A stretch of DNA of 64,000 bases from NCBI GenBank assembly GCA_033961575.1, contig CM066728.1, forward strand, positions 99,028,852 to 99,092,851, read 5' to 3'. The DNA is from Aselliscus stoliczkanus (lineage: Eukaryota > Chordata > Mammalia > Chiroptera > Hipposideridae). Both the position numbers and the translations under genes were made by a program. This document shows, piece after piece, positions 47,951 to 58,879 of the stretch. Numbering within the stretch: position 1 is the stretch's first letter; every line of letters begins with the position of its first letter. Below the pieces are notes generated by a model, which worked only from the letters and a program-made list of their open reading frames with translations, searched no databases and was not told the origin of the DNA.

Positions 47951-48118
47951 GTGTTATTAGAACAGCTTTGCCAAACATGGACAGGGAAGTCAAGGAACAA
48001 TACCAAGTCCTCATCCAAGCCAAGGATATGGGCGGACAACTGGGAGGGCTAGCCGGAACGACGATAGTCAACATCACACTCACCGATGTCAATGACAACC
48101 CACCTCGATTCCCCAAAA
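47951..48118 (+). CDS. CDH12: CDH12 internal exon (EC2, second part), 168 nt
   Basis: This is the next exon of the same cadherin. The acceptor is 'tttttcctttaag' just before 47951 and the donor is 'aaaa|gtatgt' after 48118. Joined to the 120-nt exon it stays in frame (Gly codon split across the junction) and reads [20 protein letters not shown], then [20 protein letters not shown] and [16 protein letters not shown], ending one base into the next codon. The DRE motif and the terminal DVNDN are standard calcium-binding elements of cadherin repeats, and DVNDNPPRF forms the EC2-EC3 linker. NITL is a possible N-glycosylation site. The combination [20 protein letters not shown] is what I remember for CDH12; CDH6 and CDH18 differ at several of these positions. 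The frame is open throughout, so the gene looks functional here. Confidence 0.94.
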
Positions 48119-48134
48119 GTATGTGCTTTCCTGT

Positions 48135-50070
48135 TAAGTCCAAATTAGTGTAGCTTTGTAAAAATGTTCTTACATTTCATTGAATGCTAGAAGAATTGTA
48201 ATAATTTTCCAGATATCTTTGGTCTTTAAGAAGTCAAAGGTAATGAATAAACATTAAATGATTTCAGAATTCCAGTTTTCTATTGGAATCATGCACAATA
48301 TGATATTAATAAAAAATAATACAAATGAGTCAAAAATTGAACATAAAGTCTTATGCTTCGATCCCTATGATGTAAAATAATCACAACAGATTGGGATCTT
48401 GCTTTAATATTTTATTAATTAGAAAAGTACATGCATATGAAAATTCCAATGTAATTTAAAACAGAATTATGACATATATGCCACTATATTATTTGCTATA
48501 TCATTTAATTAGCATAAAAATTATCTGCCTCACTTTTAGCAGTTATATGTGTTGAGTCATTTTCATATACTTCTATACAACATACGATATTACTGTGATA
48601 TTGTTTATATTACTTTAGTTCTATTTTATTTTAGTTTTGCAATAGGTGAAAATTGCTAGTTTCGATGATAATAGAATGATTCACACCTGTATCTTCTCTG
48701 TAACTCAGTTTCATGTTGAAGCTACATGCTTCTCACTTGTGTTGCATCTAGTTTTTTTTGTAGTATTACATTTAACGCCAATCAGTACTGGTTCCATTTC
48801 TCAAACATTTTCAAGGATTAGTTCAGTGTTCCTTGGATTTGGGATGAAGTAACTGAATGTCTCTATCATGGGTTAAATGTGGAAGTTGAGTAAATTACTA
48901 CATACTCATTTGCATGAATAGTTTAAAAAAACCAAAACAAAATGATTTTTCTCTTCCAACTCCAGAAAAGGAACTTGGGTTCATTTAATAAAGTCATATT
49001 ACATTGAGAATATTTAACTAAATGGGCATTTTATTCTTTTAGCTGTATGTTTTCCATATTTTACTATTTTGCCATTTTCTTAAATTTATCAACTTATATA
49101 TTTTTATGGAAATACTTTCACTTAGTAATCATAAAGCCTAATGACCAAATGTTGAGTGACATTTAGAAATCATAAAACTTTAGCAAATAGGATATATGTG
49201 ACAAGTGGCTAGTGTATAACATGTTATGATTAATAACAAAGAGTGACATTTTCCCTTACTTTGCTATTAATAGGAACAAAAAATTATAAATAAATATTAA
49301 ACATGAGAAAGAAATAATGCATTTGATTATCTAGCATATGACACTAACAAAGAATATTTCCCCAGCCCAGAAAGCACAGTTTGTTTGTTTGTTTGTTTTG
49401 TTTTTCTTTTTACTGTGTATGTGTGACATGCTGGAATAACTAATTGAGGATGAAGATTTGGGAGATAATTCTGCCTTTATAATGAACTGTGACATTGGAA
49501 ACTTGAGTCCTTTTTTGGGTTTTGTACGTATAAAATAAGTTTAGTCTAAAGTATAGGAAATAACAGAGAGATTCCTAGGATGTGTCAATATTCTTATTCA
49601 CAAGAATGATGAGGTTTTTTTCAGATGAGGAATATAAAACTCAGCCAGAGGAAGAATATAACTCTTGTGGGTATGGATGAAGGATGGTCTGTGACTGTCT
49701 GTGCAGAGACCCAGATTAATAGGCTGAGGTGCAGGGAAATGAAAATGTCTCAATGGGAGAGAAGCTACAGTGTGCTTAGGAAAGCAAGATGGCATGCTTA
49801 GGTCCATTGAAACAGGAAGATGACTTGCAGATCTTTCCTTGTACAAAGAGAATCTGGAGAAAGCAACAGGCTTTTTTGGAATTTATTCGTATTGAATCTG
49901 TGGATCTAAGGGTAATTAGATGAGACTCACCAGGAAATATGTGGGGGATAAGGGCACAAGAACTTAAAGAGCATTTATTTACATGCTGTCTCAGGAACTT
50001 CATCATTACCTTATTTCTTTTTATAGCTCTGAAATACATATTTTCCACATTTTGCTGTTAAAAAAACTTA
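48135..50070. other. Intron sequence with nothing recognised
   Basis: AT-rich, with a (GTTT)n stretch near 49380. No gene or repeat family recognised. Confidence 0.45.
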
Positions 50071-50166
50071 GGCTCAAGTGTACAATTCTGCAATATATCA
50101 TCTATATATCACATTGTGTGTTCACCGTCCTGTATAACTTTATTAACAATTCTCACTCCAATAAAC
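50071..50166 (+). mobile_element. Tiny twin-primed (5'-inverted) L1 insertion
   Basis: 50071-50130 is antisense L1 3' UTR ('ctcaagtgtacaattctgca', 'catctatatatcacattgtg'). 50131-50166 is the sense-strand terminal part ('tgtataactttattaacaat', 'cactccaataaa') followed by A-rich sequence. In L1 order the two pieces are adjacent, so this is one insertion with an inverted 5' portion. Confidence 0.75.
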
Positions 50167-51340
50167 CATAATTATAAATAAAGAAAAGAAAATTGAGGCT
50201 TAGAAAGATTAAAAATCTTGCTTAGAGAGATGTGACAGTTTTTCTTTTTTATCTGAAATTTAAATTTATTCTAGTTTGACATAATATAAAAAATTAAGTT
50301 ATTCTTTTCTTTCACCTGCCACTCTATAACCATGCTTTTAGAACACAATCTGCATAAGAGTCACATGTTAATTTGTTACCATAAACAAAGAAATGAGAGG
50401 GCAGAAGAAATATACCAAGTATATCATGGTGATCAATTATTTTCTGCTTGTGATACACGTATATTTGAACTATACCCAGAACTATAATAGGTGAGAGACA
50501 TTTTTGAATCATGACTAAAAAGGGGGCTTTTACATTTTGCATGAATAAATAATTAATTCCCTTGAAATGTTGCATGCCTTTGTGTCAAGCCCTTTTCATT
50601 GTACTGTCATTTTGAATTACATCCTTCAGAGGAAAAGACAGAATCCATTTATAAACAGAAAAGCCATCTCTTTAGAAGGCAATGCTCTTTTGCAGGAATA
50701 TTTCTCAGGGGAGCAATTAAACTGCATTCATTTCATAAAATTACAAACTGAAATAATAGCCTTTTGAAAGTAAAAGCCACCATCACATATTTTCCATATA
50801 TAACTTAAAGAGAATTCCCCACAGCTAGTTATATTTGTTCATGCTTGTTAAGCAATTACATTGGGAAAAAAAAAAATCTGCCTTCAGATGAACTTCATGA
50901 GCTATAATTATCATTGCTTAAAATACACAACCTAATTTCTTAAAATTTATTAATCATTTATTTTTTGGCTTTGTGTGTGTATATATACATGTATAACATT
51001 ATTAAACACCGATTTGCATTCATTTTTTTTTTCCTCTGAATATTAGAGATGAAAAAATTGAATAACACATGCTTTTGTGTCATGCAAGTCTAAATAGCTT
51101 GCTATTTTATTGTTGCAAAATAAATGGCTCCGGGGATATCAGAACTTCCTGCAAATTTGATATCATCATGGAGACAATGATATTGACGAAGAAAGTCCTG
51201 TGTGTCATGCACAATGCAAAGTGATTTGCATATGTATTTCCATTTAACTTGTATAATGACTGTGTAATATTTCTCCAATTTTAAAAATAAAATAGAAAGG
51301 CTACATTACACAGAAATTAGGTGAGAGAACCAAGACTTCA
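50167..51340. other. Intron sequence with nothing recognised
   Basis: AT-rich. A possible MIR-like remnant lies at about 51270-51340; nothing else is seen. Confidence 0.4.
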
Positions 51341-51677
51341 TCTTACACAGGGACTTCAGAACACTAACTTTTTATTCTTTTTCAAAACAAATTTTATTAC
51401 ATTTATCAGAATGACATTGGTTAGTAAAATTATATAGGTTTCAAATGTATATTTCTATAATACTTCACCATATATTTAACCCCCTTGTCCCCTTACCCCC
51501 TGATAACCACTACACTGTTATCTGTGCCTATGAGTTTGTGTTTGTTTGTGTTGTTCATTTGTTGCTTTCAGTTTTGTATCCCACATACGCGTGAAGTCAC
51601 ATGGTTCTCACCTTCTTCTGTCTGACATACTTCTCTTATCATATTAATCTGAAGATCCATTCATGTTGTTGCAAAGG

Positions 51678-52334
51678 TGTCGCAAGTGACTGCTAGCCTC
51701 ACAGTCCGTGCTGCAGCCTCTTCCTGCAAGTCAGTGGGACTTCCATCTACAAAAGGCTTTTGGTCCCCCTGGGGCTACCCAACACTGACCAAGGTCTCTG
51801 CAGTAGTCTATGGCCTGAGTGAGAACTAAGGCAATTAAACAGATTCAGGTGCCTTTTTATATACTCTTTAATCACACAGCAGTATAGGTTACAGCTCTTC
51901 AATAACTAACACTCAGGCACAGCAATGACATTAAGAATATAATCACTACAAAACGGAGGGTTGACGAACTAGTCCCAGAATCAATTCAAGGTCCCGAGGG
52001 AGTGAGGAGGAGGAGGGTGGCTGGACTGAGAGCTCAGTCCTGCAAAGGTTCGGTCCGAGTCAGAGCAGTGGTGGTTGGCGCAAAGTGGCACCGCGGTCAC
52101 CTGTCAAGCGAGACGGGCTCCCGGAGCTCCAAAAGCCCTGGGTTTTCAAGCGCTTCAAACTGGGACGAGCCTCCTTATTAGCTCAAGCAGTTAATGTTTT
52201 GAAACATCAACATGTGTCACAAGGACTTCTTCCTTCAGGGTGTCACCTGCCATGTCCTCTGTGCATGTCCAAAATGAAGTTACTCTTGCTCAACACAAAA
52301 CTCATTCTAACAGCTTCCAGGGGCTCTCTACACA
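51678..52334 (-). mobile_element. Solo LTR of an endogenous retrovirus, nested in L1
   Basis: This 657-bp block is bounded by TG...CA ends (minus strand: tgtgtagagag ... gcgaca) and splits the L1 between 'gttgttgcaaa' and 'aaatggcac', which are contiguous in other copies. On the minus strand a TATA-like 'gtatataaaaaggc' supports that orientation. It is GC-richer than its host L1. No viral coding sequence is present. The flanking bases (caaagg and aaatgg) suggest a target duplication of about 6 bp that has diverged. Confidence 0.75.
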
Positions 52335-52819
52335 AAATGGCACTATTTCATCTTTTCTTATGGCTGAATAATGTTCCATTGTATATCGGTATCACATCTT
52401 CTTTATCCAGTCATCTATCAAAAAACACTTTGTTTTTTTTTTTCCCTTGTCTTGGCCACTGTGAATAACGCTGCAGTGAACATTGTGGTGCATATATTTT
52501 TATGTATAAATGTTTTCAGATTTTTTGGGTAGATATCCAGGAGAGGGATTGTTGGGTCATATGGGAATTCTCTTCTTAATTTTTTGAGGAACCACACTGC
52601 CTTCTATAGTGGCTGTCCCACTCTACATTCCCATCAGCAGTGTATCAGGATTCCTTTTTTCTCCACAGCCTCTCCAACATTTATTATTGCTTGTTGATAA
52701 TAGCCATTGTAACATGTGTGAGGTGGTATCTTATTGTGGTTTTGACTTGCATTTCCCTAATTGCTAGTGAAGTTGGACATTTGTATGTCTCTTTGGGAGA
52801 AGTGTCTGTTCAGGTTCTC

Positions 52820-52824
<5 letters not shown>

Positions 52825-52858
<34 letters not shown>

Positions 52859-52945
52859 AGTACCACTGGCCCTACCATGTGGGACCCGAATCGGGGCCGC
52901 TAGCTTCCCAAGCCAGCGCTTAACCACTGCACCACTTGGCCTGCC
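52825..52945 (-). mobile_element. tRNA-derived SINE, short form, nested in L1
   Basis: A T-run of about 28 is followed by 'gagggcagtaccactggccc', the 'cttcccaagccagcgcttaa' hairpin arm and the end 'ccacttggcctgcc'. Duplication ctctgccc at 52817-52824 and 52946-52953. Confidence 0.92.
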
Positions 52946-53112
52946 CTCTGCCCATTTTTAATTGGATTGTTTGTTTTTGTTGTTGCATTGTACGAGTTCT
53001 TTATACATTTTCAATATTAGCCCCTTTTCAGAGGTGCTCTTTGCAAAAACCTTCTCCCATTTAGTTGGTTGCTTCTTTGTTTTGTTGATGGTTTGTTTTG
53101 CTGTGCAGAAGC

Positions 53113-54264
53113 AGGGACTTTACCCTCCTTCTTAAAAGGCAATTTGCTTTTAAAACCAGTGTTTGGACCCAATTACCCAACACAACATGAGGAACACCGT
53201 CCAGAAAAAAGGTAGTAGTATTATTTTATAAATAAAAAAACAATTCCTGGCATATTAAAAGAGCTTTCCCTACAGTCATATAAAGGCAAAATATTTCTGT
53301 TGTAAAATCTTTTCCATAGAGTTATAATAAAGCTACCACCTTCTTTAATCAAGGATAACTGTAGAGGATCTTCATTTGTTAAAATAAGCTACAGAAAATT
53401 ACTGATGGTTTCCATTACTTGAATTTTGAATGAGAAACTGTCTAACAAGCTGATCTAAATTATATGTTATGGGATCAAATCAATTAAGTGATATAGTTAA
53501 TTCACCTGAAGCAAAATATCCCTACTTTTCCCACTTGGTCTCTTTCTTCTCTATAATAATTTTATAATGAACATAAAAGCAACTTAAGTAAAATAAAACA
53601 CTTCCTTTACAATTTTGGACGAAAAGAGATAATTTGCATGAAATATAAAGAAGTGCTTATTTTATTTCCCTTTTTTAGTACAATAAGAAAGTAATTGAAC
53701 TGTTTGTGTGGTAAAAGTTCAAATGTAGAAAATAGAACATCAATATTTTTTCTAAGATTATTTTCTAGTCATAAATAAAACAGTGTTTTAAAGTAAGTCT
53801 GTTTTAACCAAATATCTACCAACATGTTTATATTGACTATTTCTAGCTACAGGAATGGTACTTTCATTTTACTTTAGGTTGAATACAACGGTTGCAGGAC
53901 TAAAGTAATCTATGAAGTCTCTATTTGCTTAATACTCACCGAATTACTACCATTGAAGTAAAGAAGAAATCCTTTCTCACATGAAGTTTCAGTCTTTTTA
54001 TTCTATCAAATAATATATTAGAAAAACTGCAGGGCACCTTTAAGTGATTCCAAGGTTATTTAAACTGGTATGTAATGGCTTTTTTCTGAAAGATTTTATA
54101 GTAAAGAAATTTATGGTATATGTGCATTATAATAATAATACTTTTAAGCAATTTTACCCAGAGTAAAAATATATTCTCTGATTTTTATCATAACTTTCCT
54201 AGTTTTCTTAAAAAGCTTAGGTTTATTTTATTACCTTTGCAGGATATAAAAATCACATTAATCA
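53113..54264. other. Intron sequence with nothing recognised
   Basis: AT-rich, with no gene or repeat recognised. Confidence 0.45.
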
Positions 54265-54283
54265 TCCCTTAAAAATTACAAAT

Positions 54284-54407
54284 CCTGGGCCAGCCGTGTG
54301 GCTTGGTCGGTGGTTAAGCACTGGCTTGGGAAGCCAGCGGCCCCAGTTCGGGTCCCACATATGAGGGCCAGTGACACTGCCCTCAAAAGAAAAAAAAAAA
54401 AGACAAA
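54284..54407 (+). mobile_element. tRNA-derived SINE, short form, 19-bp duplication, altered head
   Basis: Standard hairpin, B box and 'tgacactgccctca' end. The A-box region reads 'gtgtggcttggtcggtggtt', several bases longer than in the other copies. Direct repeat tcccttaaaaattacaaat (54265-54283) and tcccttaaaaattgcaaat (54408-54426), one mismatch. Confidence 0.93.
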
Positions 54408-54428
54408 TCCCTTAAAAATTGCAAATTT

Positions 54429-54430
<2 letters not shown>

Positions 54431-54513
<83 letters not shown>
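54431..54513 (+). repeat. Compound (TA)n(GA)n microsatellite
   Basis: About 19 TA units pass directly into about 22 GA units, immediately downstream of the SINE's second duplication copy. Confidence 0.96.
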
Positions 54514-54516
<3 letters not shown>

Positions 54517-56277
54517 GTTCTTGTTTCTTAAGAGGTATGAATTGAATACTCTTCTCAGCCAACAATGTACTCTATAAGACAAATATAAAGACATATAAAT
54601 ATATTACAAACATAGTAAAATTACAAAATAGGAATATATGGTCAGAATATTTATTGGTATAAAGTGGATGTGATAATTAGACTTATCTGGGATAATTAAG
54701 AAAATATTTATGAAAAACATAGTATTTGAAAAGAAATGAATAATAAGAATTTAACTGAATGAAAAAACAGGATGTTGGTGACAGACAGCCACTACCTTGA
54801 AATATAAATATTTATGTATCTCTTTTTATTTTTATGTGTTTTCGAGTAGAGGGGCAATATAATATATCAATATGTTATAAAAATAACTTACTAAAGACTG
54901 AAGTAGAGAGTGGTTGTGGCACAAACCTAGGAGCCGTGTTTGGAATAGATAAGTAGAGGCTCATGTGAGAGATGTTTCAGTGGCAGAATGGAAAGGACTC
55001 TGATCTGTTGGATTCAGAGTTAGGTAACGTAAAGATCAGGTGAAGAAATGATTTCAGTGGATGATGGTTTCTGTGCTGATATGCTGAAATTTGAGTGAAT
55101 GGGCAGAAGATGGTTGAAAATACAGGGATCCTCAAATATAAGTCAGAGATAAAGAAACATTTCCGAGATACATAAACATAGAAGTGGTCAATGAATTGAG
55201 AGGCCTCAATGAAATTAATCAGATTAAAGCAGACATAACTCTCTTTAAATTTTGGGTATAAGAAAATGTAGGAAGGAGAATGAACGAAGATATAAGGAGA
55301 GCCTTAAACAAATTATTCCAAGCCTTTTAATACATTTCTGACAGTGGTGGTAATTTTTTATCATAGATGTAGTGGCATCCTATATTCATCAAATAGTTCA
55401 TATTTGCTTCATTATTGGTCTTGGCATTTATATAGGGAGGTACATTAGACTTCTAAAGTATTTCTTTATAAGCATTAAACAAAATATAAGCCAAAATATA
55501 CCAAAAAACAAAAACAAAAAATAAAGCATGTTTCACATGCGAAATCTTATTTATTAACAAATACCTGACATAATAAATTATATGATTCAATGAATAGTGT
55601 TTCATTGATTGCTAGTTTCATTGACATGTAAATGCAAAACAGTCTATATCAGTTTGTATTGTACTGTATAAAGAGGATGAAAAAATGTAATCTTCCTTCA
55701 AGCAGCAATCTGTATAATGGGGATATTGTTAAGTTAATAGGCAATTATAGCACCTGAAATACAATTAATGATAGGCTTATGCACACAATAATATGTAAAT
55801 ATATAAGAAGGATACCCAAGTTATTACAAAATAGATCTGACAGGATTTTGAAAGAAATGGCATCAACATTGATTTCTGAAACCTGTAGTAAGAGTTACCA
55901 GTGGGAGAGCAAATGTGTACCAAATTATTTTACACTACTGCAAAAGTATGATGTATTATTTAAAGAATTGTTAAAAAAAAAAAATGGAAGTGAAATGACC
56001 AGAAAAAATTTTATCAAAAATGACTAAGCTATCCATGAAAAGAACGAGGGATAGCCTATATTCAAAGGTAAATAAGGATTAGAAAGGAGATAACATATTT
56101 TAGGCATAAGCAACAAATAGGGAAGAGATAAATAATATTCAAGTAATAAAATACAGGCAAATACAGAAAAGTTAATCCATTGTGTACATGTGTGATGGAT
56201 GCATGAATATATGGTGAATATTCAGAAATAAAATTTGCAGATTAATGAATTGGATGGTATCAAAAAAAAATAGTTAT
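54514..56277. other. Intron sequence, mostly unassigned
   Basis: No gene. 54940-55270 vaguely resembles the unnamed ancient repeat seen at 58880. The frame 55779-56027 has no protein resemblance. Confidence 0.4.
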
Positions 56278-56278
56278 A

Positions 56279-56411
56279 GGGGCCGGCCAAGTGGCTCAGT
56301 TGGTTAAGAACTCGCTCAAGACTGCGAGCTCTGAGAAACAGGGTTGCCGGTTGGATTCCTGGACCTAGCTGAGCAGCTGCTGAGCCGCCAACAGGTGGAA
56401 GGATGGCTCAG

Positions 56412-56444
<33 letters not shown>
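56279..56444 (+). mobile_element. tRNA-derived SINE, second type
   Basis: 'ggccggccaagtggctcagt', 'gactgcgagctctgagaaac', 'ggttgccggttggattcctg', 'gccaacaggtggaaggatgg' and an A-run of about 28. Confidence 0.93.
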
Positions 56445-56447
<3 letters not shown>

Positions 56448-56541
56448 GTTTGGCTTAAAGAGACCAAAATATGTGGGAAAAGGCTATTACCAATTTCACT
56501 TTTCTAGACTATCCTCATGTTTCAAAAAAAAAAATCTCTGT

Positions 56542-56947
56542 GGGCCGGCCGAGTGGCGCATTGGTTAAGCGCTGGTTTTGGGATGCCAGTGGCCCCGGTT
56601 CGGATCCCACATGAGGGCCAGTGACACTGCCCTCTACAGCTAACAACAGCTCCACCTGGAGCTTGGCTGTGCGAGCCCCGGTGATGGTGTGGGCTGCCAT
56701 AGGCTACAGTGAGTGGCCCACAGCCAGCGTGAGCGGCTGGCAGCCAAGAGTGAGCTGCCAATAGCCGCGGTGAGCGACATCCAGAGGCCAGCGACCGATC
56801 TGCCTCATCCGGGAAGAGCGCAATGACGATACCAACAGTGAAGCAACATCCTCCGCAACTAAACTGAAGAACAAAAAGACAGCAACTTGTCTGTTCCCCT
56901 TCCCCGATTTCCCAACGCTGTTCCCCTCCGCCAATTCCCCAATAAAA

Positions 56948-56983
<36 letters not shown>
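56542..56983 (+). mobile_element. Long-form tRNA-headed SINE, full length
   Basis: The least eroded long copy. It has a head 'gggccggccgagtggcgcat', B box 'ggttcggatccc' and 'gccagtgacactgccctcta', then a GC-rich body of about 330 nt. The end is 'ccaattccccaataaaatct' and an A-run of about 30. A and B boxes indicate Pol III transcription; AATAAA lies just before the tail. The A-rich flank makes the duplication hard to define, though 'aaatctctgtg' and 'aaatctgtgag' flank it. Confidence 0.92.
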
Positions 56984-56987
<4 letters not shown>

Positions 56988-58879
56988 TGAGTAGTGCAAC
57001 CTTTGGGTAAATAAATATTCCCAGGTAAATTTTAATTTCAGACATTTTTAAGGAGCTTAGTTTATAAGACATTGAGTTTACTTATACTTTGTATTAAAAC
57101 TTCTAGAGTGGTATATTTTTTATGAAATTATTGGACAATATCACTGAGAATTATCCATGTATCATATTCTGTTAGATGGCTCAGAAATTACATAGAAAAA
57201 GACAAAAAAAGGTTTACATATTGAAAGGAGGTTTTAAGGGAATATTAAATGTACCCCATAAAATGAATGAACAATAGAAAGTTATAGATGCACTTCAAAT
57301 GTTATGAATTGTGCCAAGATATCCATCATGTTTACTATTAGTTAATGGAGATAGTGGTTAGTATATAAATCACATTTATTAAAAATACATAACTTTGAGA
57401 TTTAGAAACACTTTTTATTCTGGCAATCTTTAAATAATATAAGTGCTTTATTTATCATATCTCATTTGGAATTGGTTTGTTTGGGATTCCAAAAAAAATT
57501 CTTGATAAAATACCTTTGTAAAGAATAGTTTTGCCAAGAAGCATAGTTTACTGAATGCTTATTGAATTTAGAAATTTGCAGAACCATAGTTTTAAACATA
57601 ACAATTTGTACTTGAAAGCAGGGAGCTATGTAATAACGAAAGGAGAATTGGAAGGACAAAAAGATGTCATATTTTTTTTCTGTCTTTCTTTCTTGGATAT
57701 ATAAGCAGGAGTCATTTTATAGTTAGAACCATATCCCTTTCCCAGAATGCTCTTACAACTTCTACTGCCTTTTTTCTATATCTTCATTTATGTTGCTCTA
57801 TAAGCACTGAAAAGAAAAATTTTTCCTGAGAGGACTATCCAGCCCACTCAATTTTCCCTTAATTGGAATTTGCATTCCTTACTATAGATGAATTTAAGAC
57901 AAATTCAAAGTATTTGCATTTTAAGAACCCTTATTTGCTAACCTAATAGTCTTCATTTAACTGACACTCAGGTAGTTACACCAAGTGAAGTGAAATGGGC
58001 AGACCAAAGGAGAGATAGTTTATTCAGAGATGTCACTTGATTGGTTCACCTCACTGCCTATGAGTGACTCGTTGTATGCTCCCCAATTTCTTCATTTGTA
58101 GAGTGGTGTGCTAGAGCTTGCTCTACTGGGCTCTCAGAGCCAGCTGTGCACACCCCCAACTCTGTGTTCAGTCATGTCACATACTTGAAATCATTGCTGG
58201 GATACTTATATCACAGACATTGACAATTACTAAAAATAAGGGTGTATCCCTCCCTACCTGACCTGGATGTAAAACATTTACTAGGACAGCACTGACTGGG
58301 AGTACAGTACAAAATAGCACTGAGTGATATTATAACACTGCATTATCTCATAGACCTAATATAACAATAACATTAGTTAATAATGGGAAAGTGCCTGGAA
58401 AACAGAAAGCACTGCACAGATGATTGCTGTTATTATTGCTATTTATTAAATGTCTACTTAAAGAGTATTACCTATTATAAAAGGTATTTCTTTCCTTTAC
58501 ATTGATACTCACAGATTTTCCACAGTCCATACATTTTCTTGCAACAATCTTCTTCAAGATAGAAGGAATGTGAGTGATAGACATGCCTTCTATCTTGGGG
58601 GTGCAGCACAGAAAAGAGATTGCTGGTAGGGGAAGTTTGGGAAGAGCAGACATATGAAAGCCAGTTAGCAGAAAATTGCAGTGATACAAGAAACGTGAGT
58701 CATTTGATCCATGATGACAGTGTCAGTGGTTAAAAAGGGCAATATGTGGTTAGATTTGAGTCATCTAAAGATGTAAAAAATCAACAATATTCATGAATTT
58801 TCTATGAAAAAAAAGATTCTATGTTTAAAACTAGAGAGAAGGTAATACTGTTGCTGAGACAGTGATTATTAGGAGAGGT
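56984..58879. other. Intron sequence, mostly unassigned
   Basis: 58050-58440 has a weak MIR-like order ('atttcttcatttgtagagt', 'agtgcctggaaaacagaaag') that I do not call firmly. No gene is seen. Confidence 0.4.

Larger units (their letters stand above)
51377..53112 (-). mobile_element. L1 LINE, antisense, carrying a solo LTR and a SINE
   Basis: Antisense L1 3' UTR and ORF2 in the same order as the copy at 22.7-24.4 kb: 'ttggttagtaaaattatata', 'gctgaataatgttccattgt', 'gtgaggtggtatcttattgt' and 'tgctgtgcagaagc'. It is interrupted by an LTR (51678-52334) and by a SINE (52825-52945), and 5' truncated at about 53112. Confidence 0.87.

Noticed and set aside
52085..52468. 127-codon plus-strand open frame as a gene
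   Set aside because: It runs through the solo LTR into the antisense L1; there is no protein resemblance.
56704..57072. 122-codon minus-strand open frame
   Set aside because: It lies antisense to a long-form SINE. The poly-Phe run is the translated A tail.
58050..58440. MIR element
   Set aside because: Only scattered similarity; not strong enough to list as a feature.
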